Shown: positions 33,106 to 42,487, numbered from the stretch's first letter. The stretch: 45,122 bases of DNA from Hyphococcus sp. (GCA_021776245.1 JAJFGF010000015.1:1-45122), one strand, 5' to 3'. Translations and numbers: made by a program. Notes: generated by a model from the sequence alone, not told the origin.

Positions 33106-34209
33106 TTGGAAAATTTAATTGAACCGAACATACACCCAATCCTTGTTCACTTTGCCTATGCGCTATCGGTAACAGCCTTCATTTCATATTTGCTGGCGAC
33201 GTTTTCACCGGCGGGGAAATGGCGCGATACGCTGCAGCCTGCGGCGAATTGGATGCTTGCTTTTGGCGCCCTCGCAATTATTGCAACGATTGCGGCTGGC
33301 TTCCAGGCCTATTACACGGTCAACCACGACACGCCCTCCCATGCCGCCATGACAACGCATCGCAATTGGGCGGTCCCTTCCGGGACGGCCATTCTATTAT
33401 TGGCGCTTTGGCGTTGGACGACCCGCGGAAAACCCGCGTCCGCGATGTTTATAGCGCTGCTCGCGGCGGCGGCGCTTTCCTTATCCGTCACCGCCTGGTG
33501 GGGCGGGAATATTGTCTACGGTCACGGCCTCGGCGTAAAAAGTATGCCGGTCGTCACCGGCGAAGGACACGATCATGAACATGCGCCCGGTCAGGGACAT
33601 GGCGACAAAGCGGACGCACAAGACACCGCTGGCCACGACAATAGCGACGGCCACCATGACGAAAACGCGTCAGACGAAACCAGCGTGGATGGACACGATG
33701 ACAGCGATGGTCATCATGATGATCCGAAACCGGCAGCTGATGTTCCGGAAGGGCATGATAATAGCGATGGTCATCATGATGCTGAAGAAGCTACGGTTGC
33801 GGCAGAAATAGTCGCGGAAGCAGGTTCGCCGGAAGCAATTGTGGATGCCTATGGCGCTGCACTCCGAACCGGCGATAAAACAGCTCTTCGAGCACTGCTG
33901 GCGCCAAATGTAATCATCGCAGAAGGCGGCGGCGCCGAGCGATCTGTCGATGAATATGCCGGCCATCACATGCCAGCGGACATGGCGTTTACGGCTGCCG
34001 TCGAGTTTGTGCTCAAGAAACGCGACGTGATCGCAGACGGCGATATGGCGACAGTCATATCCGAGTCACAAATCCACGGCGAATACAAAGGCGAGACGAT
34101 TCACTCGCGGATGATGGAAACGATGGTGCTAAAACGTGACAATGATCGGTGGCGCATTGTTCATATCCATTGGTCATCAGCGCCGATCACCGGCGAGCAT
34201 GAACACTGA
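33106..34209 (+). CDS. DUF2231 membrane domain fused to a His/Asp-rich linker and an NTF2-like domain
   Basis: A 367-residue protein. Residues 1-145 carry four membrane segments beginning NIHPILVHFAYALSVTAF, the start typical of DUF2231. Residues about 155-230 are rich in His and Asp with three near-identical GHDNSDGHHD-type repeats, a likely metal-binding strip. Residues about 240-360 form an NTF2/SnoaL-like domain (EAIVDAYGAALRTGDKTAL, ending DRWRIVHIHWSS). The start is inferred to be TTG at 33106, with GGGAGGA nine bases upstream; no ATG or GTG is better placed. It follows copB by 14 bases and is probably in the same operon. The function is unknown. Confidence 0.72.
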   Translation: MENLIEPNIHPILVHFAYALSVTAFISYLLATFSPAGKWRDTLQPAANWMLAFGALAIIATIAAGFQAYYTVNHDTPSHAAMTTHRNWAVPSGTAILLLALWRWTTRGKPASAMFIALLAAAALSLSVTAWWGGNIVYGHGLGVKSMPVVTGEGHDHEHAPGQGHGDKADAQDTAGHDNSDGHHDENASDETSVDGHDDSDGHHDDPKPAADVPEGHDNSDGHHDAEEATVAAEIVAEAGSPEAIVDAYGAALRTGDKTALRALLAPNVIIAEGGGAERSVDEYAGHHMPADMAFTAAVEFVLKKRDVIADGDMATVISESQIHGEYKGETIHSRMMETMVLKRDNDRWRIVHIHWSSAPITGEHEH

Positions 34210-34513
34210 TCTAAACCAAAGATTGAAGACTGAGAACAGCATGATTCTTGGTTCTATTTTACGAAATTGGGAGGCGGAGCCCTCTAAAGAGGCAAAGGCG
34301 GCTACCGTCTATGCCGGCGCCCATCGCCCGCCGCGCCTATTCTCCCCCAAGGTGCGGCGGGCGCTGTCGCTCGTTTCGTCGGCTATCAGGAGGCGATTAT
34401 AACGCACTACAAAGATCGACGTTCAGATCGCCATAGTTCGCGCCAATCTTTGCACGCCGATGGCGGCGCGCTTACCGTCAATAGTTCATAATGGAGACAA
34501 GGAGATGCATGAC
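34210..34513. other. Non-coding stretch with a GC-rich hairpin
   Basis: GCCCGCCGC (34326-34334) and GCGGCGGGC (34354-34362) pair perfectly around 19 bases, perhaps ending the copAB-DUF2231 transcript, though no T-run follows. A 53-codon frame at 34241-34402 is open but unsupported. Confidence 0.4.
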
Positions 34514-34762
34514 ATGAATGGATGGTCGCATTGGATGTTCGGCGGTTTCTGGATGATTTTCTTTTGGGGAGCCGTCATTGCACTGATCGTATTTGCAGCG
34601 CGCTGGGCGATGAAGAGAAACGCACCCCGAACCGGCACGGCGCCGCAATCGCCGCTCGATATTCTAAACGAACGTTACGCACGCGGTGAAATCGACCAGG
34701 AGGAATTTGAACGCCGAAAGCGAGACCTGAGCGATCCGCCCCCACCGAGTCCCCAAGGATAA
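34514..34762 (+). CDS. Small SHOCT-domain membrane protein
   Basis: An 82-residue protein with one N-terminal membrane helix (MFGGFWMIFFWGAVIALIVF) and a C-terminal SHOCT motif (SPLDILNERYARGEIDQEEF). SHOCT proteins are small, widespread and of unclear function, often in metal or envelope-stress clusters. I chose the ATG at 34514 because AAGGAG lies nine bases upstream; an ATG at 34505 touches that ribosome site. Confidence 0.75.
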   Translation: MNGWSHWMFGGFWMIFFWGAVIALIVFAARWAMKRNAPRTGTAPQSPLDILNERYARGEIDQEEFERRKRDLSDPPPPSPQG

Positions 34763-34859
34763 GCCAGCGCGCGCCGCAACTGAGGTCTATCAAACGTCTT
34801 TTGTATAGCGGTTGGGCAAGCAGCGCAGATGGAAATAGTAATACATAGGAGAATTCGCC

Positions 34860-35246
34860 GTGACATATTATTTTGCAAAAACGCTCCCTGAGCGCGATCT
34901 GGACGCGGCCGAAGAGCGCGTAAAGTCGGCGCTGAAAAAGGCCGGTTTCGGCGTGCTCACCGAAATAGATGTAAAGGCGACGCTGCAGGAGAAAATCGGC
35001 GCCGATTTTCGTCCCTACCGAATTCTCGGCGCCTGCAATCCCGACCTCGCGCATAAAGCGTTGCAGGCCGAAGACAAGATCGGAACCATGCTGCCCTGCA
35101 ATGTCATTTTGCAAGAGGTTGAAGGCGGCGTCGAGGTCGCGGCGGTCAACCCGGTCGCCTCCATGCAGGCAATTAAAAACCCCGCGCTTGGCGAAATTGC
35201 CGCAACTGTTCGCGACCGGCTGAAAGCGGTCATCGACGCCCTGTGA
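34860..35246 (+). CDS. DUF302 domain protein
   Basis: A 128-residue cytoplasmic protein. ERVKSALKKAGFGVLTEIDV, then KATLQEKIGADFRPYRILGACNP from residue 38 and a LPCNVILQE strand are diagnostic of DUF302. The family often accompanies copper and other metal resistance genes; the biochemical role is not established. The conserved GACNP and MLPCN cysteines could bind metal. GTG start with AGGAG upstream. It is the last plus-strand gene of the island. Confidence 0.85.
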   Translation: MTYYFAKTLPERDLDAAEERVKSALKKAGFGVLTEIDVKATLQEKIGADFRPYRILGACNPDLAHKALQAEDKIGTMLPCNVILQEVEGGVEVAAVNPVASMQAIKNPALGEIAATVRDRLKAVIDAL

Positions 35247-35312
35247 CGGCGCGGTTGGATTGGTGACGGGGTGGGCGCGAGCACAACATGCGCAGCATCA
35301 ACGCGCCCCGAA

Positions 35313-35467
35313 TAGCGCTTGATCCCCGCTCTGTACGCCGTGATTTTCAGTATCAAACAAGGTCGGTCGACGTCGGTGCGATCATTTAACGCCAGCGCAT
35401 CGCAGGACCAGCCGAGATTTTCTTCGATGCGGCGATGCAAAGCGGCGGACGCGACTGGCTTGCCATA
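35313..35467 (-). pseudogene. Decayed duplicate of the hydrolase/phosphorylase gene junction
   Basis: On the minus strand, codons ending at 35402 read YGKPVASAALHRRIEENLGW, closely matching the C-terminus of the metallo-hydrolase at 38023 (HGEPDASDALRRRIKEDLGW). DNA similarity continues past the point of the stop into sequence like the first codons of the phosphorylase gene (compare 35313-35375 with 37982-38045). No frame is maintained. It is a remnant of a tandem duplication or of a second, lost copy of this operon. Confidence 0.7.
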
Positions 35468-35582
35468 CGCGATAGAAGCGCAGCATGGCGGCAACGGGAA
35501 ATCTCCGCCAGTTATAACGCCTAACTGGAAAAGCTTGGGCTTTTAAGCAAATCTACGACGTGCGAATTATAGACCGCAATAA

Positions 35583-36470
35583 TCAATCCAGAACGTTTTG
35601 AACGCCCTCAGCGAGAAGCGGCGCAACATCGATTTCATTACTCTCATGCGCGATTGAGTTGGTGGTGACGACGCGCCCAGCGCCCGCCGCTTCTAATTCG
35701 ATATATGCGTCGTCGGCGAACACGGCGTGCACGCCCACACAGACCGGCGGCTCAAGGCCAGCAGCGCGTAGATGCCTGATGGTTTCGATCATGGTTCGAG
35801 CGGTAGAAATAATGTCGTCGACCAGAACAGGCGTATGATTTCGCCATTGCTCAACATCTGGGACGCTTACTTCGACATCGCGATCGCCGCGCCGTGTTTT
35901 TTCAAGAACCAGAAATGGGGCGCCAGCGTTCTTCGCCACCACGGAAACCCATTGTTCGCTCTCGCTGTCCGGCCCGACGAGCACCGGACTTTTTATCGAA
36001 TCCCGAATCCACGCCGAGATAGCAGGCGCCGCATGCGCAACCGCAGATCTCACTGCGTAAATTTCCGATAATGAGGTAAGCCGATGCAAATGTGGGTCGA
36101 TTGTCACAAGCCAATCGATCCACTGTCCGAGGGCGCTCGCGAAATGTTTCGAGGTAACGGCCTCGCCGGGCTGAAACCGGCGATCCTGCCGCATATAGGC
36201 GAGATACGGCGCCACAAGGCCTATTTCAGCTGCCCCTAAATCCCGCGCCGCCGCGGCCGCAAATAAGAGCGGCAAGAATTTTTTGTCAGGCCGGTCGAGC
36301 GCGCAAACCAGAATAACTTTCTGACCTTCGATGGGCGTTTCAAAGCGAAGATAGCTCTCTTGATCGGGAAAGCGGCGCGTGCGGAGCGATCCAATCTGGA
36401 CGCCCAGCTTATGCGCAATGCTTTTCGCCATGCCTTCATTTCCAGGCAGAGAAAATATAATTGATTTCAT
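35583..36470 (-). CDS. prs: Ribose-phosphate pyrophosphokinase (PRPP synthetase)
   Basis: A 295-residue cytoplasmic enzyme that makes PRPP from ribose 5-phosphate and ATP. RFPDQESYLRFETPIEG, then APYLAYMRQDRRFQPGEAVTSK, TIDPHLHR, the flexible-loop KTRRGDRDVEV and the PRPP loop PVLVDDIISTARTM are all present. It is slightly shorter than the housekeeping Prs of about 310 residues, and its setting suggests a specialised second copy. The start overlaps the phosphorylase stop by four bases. It would feed or drain the same ribose-phosphate pool as the phosphorylase. Confidence 0.9.
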   Translation of the reverse strand: MKSIIFSLPGNEGMAKSIAHKLGVQIGSLRTRRFPDQESYLRFETPIEGQKVILVCALDRPDKKFLPLLFAAAAARDLGAAEIGLVAPYLAYMRQDRRFQPGEAVTSKHFASALGQWIDWLVTIDPHLHRLTSLSEIYAVRSAVAHAAPAISAWIRDSIKSPVLVGPDSESEQWVSVVAKNAGAPFLVLEKTRRGDRDVEVSVPDVEQWRNHTPVLVDDIISTARTMIETIRHLRAAGLEPPVCVGVHAVFADDAYIELEAAGAGRVVTTNSIAHESNEIDVAPLLAEGVQNVLD

Positions 36471-38026
36471 TGCAACAGCTCGATTTCGAGAATGGGCGGA
36501 TGGCTTTCGATATAGTCGAGGGCATAGGCCAATTCGCCCGGCGTTTCGGCATGTAGAGTGAACAGAGGTTCGCTGATCTCGACTTGTTGACCTAGAGCCG
36601 CGTGAAGTTCCAAGCCTGCAGCTTTCGCGTCCGGTGCACCGGCGAGTTTGGCGGCTGTCGCTAGACGCCGATTGTCGATCGCATTGATGCGGCCAGCCCT
36701 TTCAGAGACAATTGGTCTTTGATGCCGCGAGATCGGCGGCGTACGCATGCCGCCCTGCGCCTCGCAGATTGCCTGAAACTTGTCCCACGCACCGCCATTG
36801 TCGAGCGCGGCTATCGCCTTCGCGACGCCTGCGCCCGCAGCAGCGCCGCCGCTGAGCTCTAGCAAGGCGCCCGCCAACGTCGCAGCCCGGTCTCTGAGAT
36901 CTTGCGGGGCTGATGCTTCACACTGCAGGACGGCGAGCACGTCGCGCGCTTCAAGGGCGGGGCCGATTCCGCGGCCAACCGGTTGACGGCCGTCACTTTG
37001 CAGAGCCGTTGTGTTGATGCCGAGAGCACGCGCAGTAGTTAAGAGATGCGCGCTTAAGGACGCGGCATCGGCCTTGCTGCGGACTTTCGCCGTCGGCCCG
37101 ACCGGCAGGTCGAGCACAAGATGGGTCGATCCAGCCGCCGCTTTCTTAGAGAGTACCGAAGCGACGAGCTGGCCTTCACTGTCGATATCAAGGGCCCGTT
37201 CGACACGGATCAAAGTGTCATCCGCCGGACTGAGGTCAACAGCGCCGCCCCAAACAACGCAGCCGCCTTCCTTTTCGACAACGCGGCGCATGGCCCGAAG
37301 GTCAAGGTCGACAGGCGCAAGCGTCGCCATCGTATCGGCGGTTCCTGCCGGAGACGTGATGGCGCGAGACGACGTTTTTGGCATGGTGAGACCGCTGGCG
37401 GCGACAATCGCCACGATGATGGGCGTTGTACGATTGCCCGGTAGACCGCCGACACAGTGCTTGTCGACGATCGGCGCCGCGCCCCAGTCCAGACGCTGAC
37501 CTGCGGAGATCATTGCTCGGGTGAGGCCAAGAATTTCTCCGTCGTCGAGGCTGCGAGCCGCACAAGCGGTAATAAAAGATGACAAGTGGATGTCAGAATA
37601 GCGCCCTTCGACGATGTCGACCACAATATTTCGGAGCGCGCCGTCCGTAAACTTCTCGCCGTACACCTTGGCGCGGACGCTGCTTAGGGAGTCAAGCGAG
37701 CGCGCATGTGCGACGCTGACCTGCCCGCCCTCTTCGGCGCCAAGAAGGATCCATGCCGGTTCGGAAAGGCTCGCTTCGCCTGGCGCCAACAGGTCGCTGT
37801 CAATGAAATTCAGTGTCGCGATTATCGACCCATCGCCGGCATTGACGCGAATGCGGGCGCGCGCCGAAAACCCCTCCGAGCGGCAGACATGACAATCCCG
37901 GCGCATATAAATGACGGCCTCCTGAAGCGTATCGATGCCGAGTCGTTTCAGCCTAAGAGTGTTAGAAAGTTCCGATTGCGCCATGCGCTTTGTCCCCGTC
38001 CTCTGCGCTGTGATTTCCAGTTTCAA
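36467..38026 (-). CDS. AMP phosphorylase / thymidine phosphorylase family enzyme
   Basis: A 519-residue protein of the long thymidine-phosphorylase-like group with an extra N-terminal domain of about 90 residues, as in archaeal AMP phosphorylases. DKHCVGGLPGNRTTPIIVAI and TSSRAITSPAGTADTMA are the phosphate- and substrate-binding signatures. Enzymes of this type split nucleoside monophosphates or nucleosides with phosphate; AMP phosphorylase yields ribose 1,5-bisphosphate. Which substrate applies here cannot be read from sequence by eye. It lies between the hydrolase and the PRPP synthetase, with four-base overlaps on both sides, so the three are one translational unit. Confidence 0.85.
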   Translation of the reverse strand: MKLEITAQRTGTKRMAQSELSNTLRLKRLGIDTLQEAVIYMRRDCHVCRSEGFSARARIRVNAGDGSIIATLNFIDSDLLAPGEASLSEPAWILLGAEEGGQVSVAHARSLDSLSSVRAKVYGEKFTDGALRNIVVDIVEGRYSDIHLSSFITACAARSLDDGEILGLTRAMISAGQRLDWGAAPIVDKHCVGGLPGNRTTPIIVAIVAASGLTMPKTSSRAITSPAGTADTMATLAPVDLDLRAMRRVVEKEGGCVVWGGAVDLSPADDTLIRVERALDIDSEGQLVASVLSKKAAAGSTHLVLDLPVGPTAKVRSKADAASLSAHLLTTARALGINTTALQSDGRQPVGRGIGPALEARDVLAVLQCEASAPQDLRDRAATLAGALLELSGGAAAGAGVAKAIAALDNGGAWDKFQAICEAQGGMRTPPISRHQRPIVSERAGRINAIDNRRLATAAKLAGAPDAKAAGLELHAALGQQVEISEPLFTLHAETPGELAYALDYIESHPPILEIELLQ

Positions 38027-39387
38027 TCAAGTTCGGCGAGCTCTTTGAACTCTGGCGTCTCGCAAGACCAGCCGAGATCTTCTTTGATTCGCCGCCGCAA
38101 AGCATCAGAGGCGTCCGGTTCGCCATGGGTGATGAAAGTGCGTCGCGGCGGCGCTTCAAAATGACCGAGCCAAGACATAATTTCATTCGCGTCTGCATGC
38201 GCAGATAACATATGCAGATTGTCCACGTCCGCATTGATAGGCACATAGGCGCCGTGGATTTTGACTGTTTTGGCGCCAGCATCCATCGCGGCCCCACGTG
38301 TCCCGCCCGCCTGAAATCCTGCAAAAAGTACAGTATTGCGCTCATCCGGCGCATAATGTTTCAGATGGTGTAGAATGCGCCCGCCCGTGGCCATTCCACT
38401 CGCTGAGATGATAATCTTGGGCACCCGGTTCGAATCGAGCGCTTTCGACTCTGCCGCTTCACGAACATATGTTGCGACACCACATGATGCCCGGCACTCC
38501 GCTGCGGTAAGCCGATGTTCACTTAAATGTTCGCATAAAATATTGCTGGCATTGATTGCCATCGGACTGTCGAGGAACACCGGCAGATCGGGAATGCGGT
38601 TCTCCGCCTTCAATCGATGAATGTGAAACAACAGGCTTTGCGCTCGCCCGACTGCAAAGGAGGGAATCAGAACTGTTCCGCCGCGCTCGACTGTCCGATT
38701 GACGATCTCCGCGATCCGATCCTCGGGATCCCCAACCTCATGCAGGCGATTACCGTAGGTTGATTCCACGACGAGATAGTCGGTGCGACGCACGATGGCC
38801 GGGTCCAACATTGTCGCACTTGCCGGCCGGCCAAGATCGCCGGAAAATAACAGTGTGGTTCCAGCGACCATAATTTGAACGATCGCTGCTCCCAATATAT
38901 GGCCGGCGGGAAGAAAGCGGACGCTTATGTCCTCGCTAAGCTCAACATTCTGATCGAATGGAGCCGAAATGAATTTTTCTAGCGCGTGCTCGGCATCTTT
39001 TTGCGTGTACAAAGGTTTTGCGGGTTTGTGTTTTGAATATCCGTATCGATTGGCGGACTCCGCCTCACGCTCCTGAAGATGGCCGCTGTCTGAAAGGAGT
39101 ATCGCGCAAAGATCGCGCGTCCCCGGCGTTGCGTAAACCGGTCCCTTAAATCCCTTTTTGACGAGCAGCGGAAGGTATCCCGTATGGTCAAGGTGGGCGT
39201 GTGTGAGGACAACGGCGTCGAGACTTGCCGGATCGAAGGGCGGCGGCGCCCAATTACGCAACCGCAATTGTTTGAACCCTTGAAACAACCCGCAGTCGAC
39301 AAGAAGTCGGCGGTCGCCAGTTTCAATGAGGTATTTGGATCCTGTGACCGTACCGACCGCCCCAAGAAAGGTGATGGTAAATGACAT
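38023..39387 (-). CDS. Beta-CASP metallo-beta-lactamase-fold RNA hydrolase
   Basis: A 454-residue protein with the MBL motif HAHLDH at residues 63-68, GHILGAAIVQI, LFSGDLGRP, SFAVGRAQ, an IIISASGMATGGR beta-CASP segment and the late SAHADANEI and ITHGEPDAS motifs. These fit the RNA-processing beta-CASP nucleases with two bound zinc ions. It is the first gene of the three-gene operon with the phosphorylase and PRPP synthetase, suggesting turnover of RNA to nucleotides and on to ribose phosphates. A decayed copy of its 3' end lies at 35313-35467. Confidence 0.9.
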   Translation of the reverse strand: MSFTITFLGAVGTVTGSKYLIETGDRRLLVDCGLFQGFKQLRLRNWAPPPFDPASLDAVVLTHAHLDHTGYLPLLVKKGFKGPVYATPGTRDLCAILLSDSGHLQEREAESANRYGYSKHKPAKPLYTQKDAEHALEKFISAPFDQNVELSEDISVRFLPAGHILGAAIVQIMVAGTTLLFSGDLGRPASATMLDPAIVRRTDYLVVESTYGNRLHEVGDPEDRIAEIVNRTVERGGTVLIPSFAVGRAQSLLFHIHRLKAENRIPDLPVFLDSPMAINASNILCEHLSEHRLTAAECRASCGVATYVREAAESKALDSNRVPKIIISASGMATGGRILHHLKHYAPDERNTVLFAGFQAGGTRGAAMDAGAKTVKIHGAYVPINADVDNLHMLSAHADANEIMSWLGHFEAPPRRTFITHGEPDASDALRRRIKEDLGWSCETPEFKELAELD

Positions 39388-39485
39388 ATCTTGATAATCC
39401 TTCCATCAAGTAGTCCGCGAAAAGCGTAGTGAGGCTGGTGTGACGTTGAAGACCGGAGCCCTTTCGCCAGAAGATAGATCTCGCG

Positions 39486-39764
39486 CTAACGGCCTGCAAA
39501 AATGTTGTAAAGCGGTCCAAATATGAGCGCGGCATACCATCCGTACAAAAAGGTTTCGACCAGCCCGATTGCGAATGATCCCCAATTCAACCAGACAAAT
39601 CCGGGCAGCAGATCATGCCAGGCGCCGTGCATCGCATAATGCGGAAACATCAGATCAAAACCAACGCAGAGCGAGAATGTTATTGAGAGAAACAACCCAA
39701 GACTCATGCCCAGTGAAAATACCGACAGGCGACCAATACCGTCTTTTGTGTTTGATTGCGTCAT
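39486..39764 (-). CDS. DUF5676 small membrane protein
   Basis: A 92-residue protein with two or three membrane helices. LGLFLSITFSLCVGFDLMFP, then LLPGFVWLNWGSFAIGLVE and FLYGWYAALIFGPLYNIF, are the conserved DUF5676 segments. The function is unknown; members are frequent in heavy-metal resistance islands. I chose the ATG at 39764 (AAGGAC upstream) rather than a longer frame to 39806. Confidence 0.8.
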   Translation of the reverse strand: MTQSNTKDGIGRLSVFSLGMSLGLFLSITFSLCVGFDLMFPHYAMHGAWHDLLPGFVWLNWGSFAIGLVETFLYGWYAALIFGPLYNIFAGR

Positions 39765-39865
39765 TTTGATGTCCTTGGTTTTCAGTTCGGCGCTGGCCGA
39801 ATTCACTTCCTAATACGGTGCAGCGTTACGGCTCCCCGCTCTCTGAGCGGCGGTATCGGGACACA

Positions 39866-41056
39866 TCAACTATCAATTCGTTCAATCGCCAGAGCGACGC
39901 CCTGCCCGCCGCCGATGCACAAAGTCACAAGCCCCCGCGAAAGTTGATCGCGCTGCATGGAGTACAGAAGCCGCGTCGTTAGGACCGCGCCAGTCGCGCC
40001 TATGGGGTGACCGTGTGCGATGGCGCCGCCCTCGACATTGACAACTTCTTCAGCGAGGCCAAGCTCTCTCGTGATCGCCACCGCAATTGCCGCGAAGGCC
40101 TCATTTATTTCGACGCGTTCCAGGTCAGAAATATTCCAGTCGGCGCGGGCAAGCGTCTGACGAACGGCGGGGATCGGCCCTAACCCGAACATGCCGGGTT
40201 CGACCGCGCCGATGCCATAGGAAACCAGTTTCGCGATAGGCTTCAATTTGTGTTCCGCGGCCCATGTCGCATTCGCGACAATCATCGCCGCCGCACCGCT
40301 ATTGAGGCCAGGCGCATTGCCAGCCGTGATAGTTCCTTCGTCACGAAAAGCCGGTTTCAGCGCGCCCAGCCCGTCAAATGTCGTTTCCGGGCGATTTTGT
40401 TCATCCTGATCGAACAGGGTCGCGCCTTTGCGTCCCTTGATCTCGATCGGTACGATTTCGTCTTTAAAGATTCCAGCCTTTTGCGCCTCAGAAAAACGTT
40501 GCTGAGAGCGTTCCGCCCATCGATCTTGATCGTCACGCGAGATTGCCAGTTTCTCGACAAGATCCTCAGTGTGCCAACCCGAATGCTCGCCGCTAAACGC
40601 ATCATTAAGTCCGTCATGGAGCATGGCGTCGTGCATCCGACCGTCGCCCATGCGATAGCCCCAACGCCCTTTCATGACGAGATATGGCGTCTGGTCCATA
40701 TTCTCCATGCCGCCGGCAATAACGCAGTTTGCATGGCCGAGCATCACCTCCTGCGCTGCCGAAACAATCGCTTGGGCGCCAGACCCGCAGACCCGATTGA
40801 CGGTTAGCGCGGGCACATGAACGGGAATCCCTGCGCCGATCGCAGCTTGACGCGCAGGGTTCATTCGCGCACCGGCCTGAATCACCTGGCCCATGACCAC
40901 AGAATTGATCTGTTCGGCGTCAAGGTTCGCGCGATCAATCGTTGCCCGGATTACAGTCGCGCCAAGGTTCGGCGCGACAACATCTTTCAGCGAACCGCCA
41001 TATGCCCCGATCGCAGTTCGGACTGGGGTGCAAAGAACAACATCGTTATACCACAT
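39866..41056 (-). CDS. phaA: Acetyl-CoA acetyltransferase (thiolase)
   Basis: A 396-residue thiolase. The acyl-accepting C90 lies in VNRVCGSGAQAIVSA; INEAFAAIA, GGAIAHGHPIGATGA and LCIGGGQGVA complete the active site. It condenses two acetyl-CoA to acetoacetyl-CoA, usually for polyhydroxybutyrate or in reverse for fatty-acid use. No phaB or phaC is nearby, so the link to polymer synthesis is only suggestive. I chose the ATG at 41056, which has AAAGGAG upstream. Confidence 0.9.
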   Translation of the reverse strand: MWYNDVVLCTPVRTAIGAYGGSLKDVVAPNLGATVIRATIDRANLDAEQINSVVMGQVIQAGARMNPARQAAIGAGIPVHVPALTVNRVCGSGAQAIVSAAQEVMLGHANCVIAGGMENMDQTPYLVMKGRWGYRMGDGRMHDAMLHDGLNDAFSGEHSGWHTEDLVEKLAISRDDQDRWAERSQQRFSEAQKAGIFKDEIVPIEIKGRKGATLFDQDEQNRPETTFDGLGALKPAFRDEGTITAGNAPGLNSGAAAMIVANATWAAEHKLKPIAKLVSYGIGAVEPGMFGLGPIPAVRQTLARADWNISDLERVEINEAFAAIAVAITRELGLAEEVVNVEGGAIAHGHPIGATGAVLTTRLLYSMQRDQLSRGLVTLCIGGGQGVALAIERIDS

Positions 41057-41308
41057 AGTGCTAAACTCCTTTCGTTTCCAACGTCTCCGCACCCCAATGC
41101 GCTCGCCTCCAGGGAAAGGAAGGAGGCTGCAGAGCTGACAGCGTAAGGGGGCTATGCCGCCAAATATTCATACGCGTGGATCATATCTTTCCCTCGCAGG
41201 ATTTTAGGGGGCATTTTAAAAAAACAATGCGAGCGCCTTTTTCTGTTTATGCCCTGGCAACCGGACTACATTGATCACAGAAATATTCTAATGATCGCAA
41301 CCTGTTTG

Positions 41309-42268
41309 CTATCGGATCGTATCTCCACGAAGCGACGCGGTTGGTTTGCAGCAACGATCTTGGACCGGAATCGCATCTGCCTGGCACACAAATTTATCAG
41401 TGCAGTCGTCGGGTCGGTGCGGTGTGCTTTCTAGCACGCCTTGGATTTTTCGCGCCGCCTGCAGAACCGCACGCGCGCCGGCGGCGATACAATCGCGCTT
41501 TTGATGAAACTCCAGAATACCAATTGGTCGATGGAATTCAGGCCTCAAAATTAAATCCGCTTCGTCGAAGCGCATATTGGAATGCGCATTGTGGGTAACT
41601 TCAACGGATCGCAGAAAAACCTCAAGACCATTCCTTGGTCTGTCGTTGTTCGGGTGGTTGGCCGGATTGATTGAGAGCACATAATCGACACCCGATTGCC
41701 TGACAACATCTACAGGCGCAATGTCGGTATAGCCGCCATCAACGAGCAAACGGTCTCCATCCTCGAACGGCGGTAATATGCCTGCCAGCGCCGAACTCGC
41801 GTAAACAGCGTCAACAGCGTTGCCATTCGACATAATGACCCTTTCGCCCGTCAAAACATCAGTTGCTGCGAGAAAGACGGAGATGCGGCTTTCCTCCAAA
41901 TTCTTACCAAGGGTCAGACCCTCCAGAACCCCGCGTCCCCATGCAACAGTTTGCTGGCCGGCGCCCCATCCAAAGTAGATATTGCGCATCTCGCGCTCGG
42001 CAATAAGCAGAGCCTTGACTTTGTTTCCCAATCCCGGCGTCTTGAAATCGGGAATTTCTGGAAAGCCCGAAACGTCCATATCAACAAGTTGACGATACCA
42101 ATCGTCGTTCAACGCGTAGGTCGCTGCGACCACGGCGCCCATAGAAACGCCGGCCACAACGCTGGGATAATAGCCGAGATGATTGAGTGCTTTGAGTGCT
42201 CCGACATGCGCCAGACCTCGTGCGCCGCCGCCGCCGAGCACCAATCCAAAAGATGCAACTTTTTTCAC
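41309..42268 (-). CDS. Patatin-like phospholipase
   Basis: A 319-residue protein with the oxyanion loop GGGGARG (residues 12-18), the nucleophile S42 in GVSMG and the partner Asp in VDGGYTD. Patatin-like enzymes hydrolyse lipid acyl chains; some act in membrane turnover, others as effectors. No signal peptide is seen, so a cytoplasmic lipase is likely. The C-terminal 40 residues are Cys- and charge-rich and atypical. It stands alone between the thiolase and the P-II-like gene. Confidence 0.88.
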   Translation of the reverse strand: MKKVASFGLVLGGGGARGLAHVGALKALNHLGYYPSVVAGVSMGAVVAATYALNDDWYRQLVDMDVSGFPEIPDFKTPGLGNKVKALLIAEREMRNIYFGWGAGQQTVAWGRGVLEGLTLGKNLEESRISVFLAATDVLTGERVIMSNGNAVDAVYASSALAGILPPFEDGDRLLVDGGYTDIAPVDVVRQSGVDYVLSINPANHPNNDRPRNGLEVFLRSVEVTHNAHSNMRFDEADLILRPEFHRPIGILEFHQKRDCIAAGARAVLQAARKIQGVLESTPHRPDDCTDKFVCQADAIPVQDRCCKPTASLRGDTIR

Positions 42269-42487
42269 CGTATTTTTCTTCTTTTGATTTGTATCTGACC
42301 GACTAATCTGTGGGACATTCGCCTTTGCACTTGGATCAATTCAATGGGGCGCGCGAAATTACGGCGCCCTCCTTGAATTTCCGCATTTGCAAAAACAAAC
42401 CGATTCATCACCATTTGGCGCCATTATGCAAAAGAAGCTTAGCGATGGTTCTCTTGGAGAAACGATACCAACACATCCCGCCGGACA

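Noticed and set aside
33640-33790. Short direct repeats that could suggest a CRISPR array
   Set aside because: They are codon-level repeats encoding the His/Asp-rich linker, with no spacers of constant length.
34241-34402. A 53-codon open frame between the DUF2231 fusion and the SHOCT gene
   Set aside because: Weak ribosome site, no motif, and it crosses a terminator-like hairpin.
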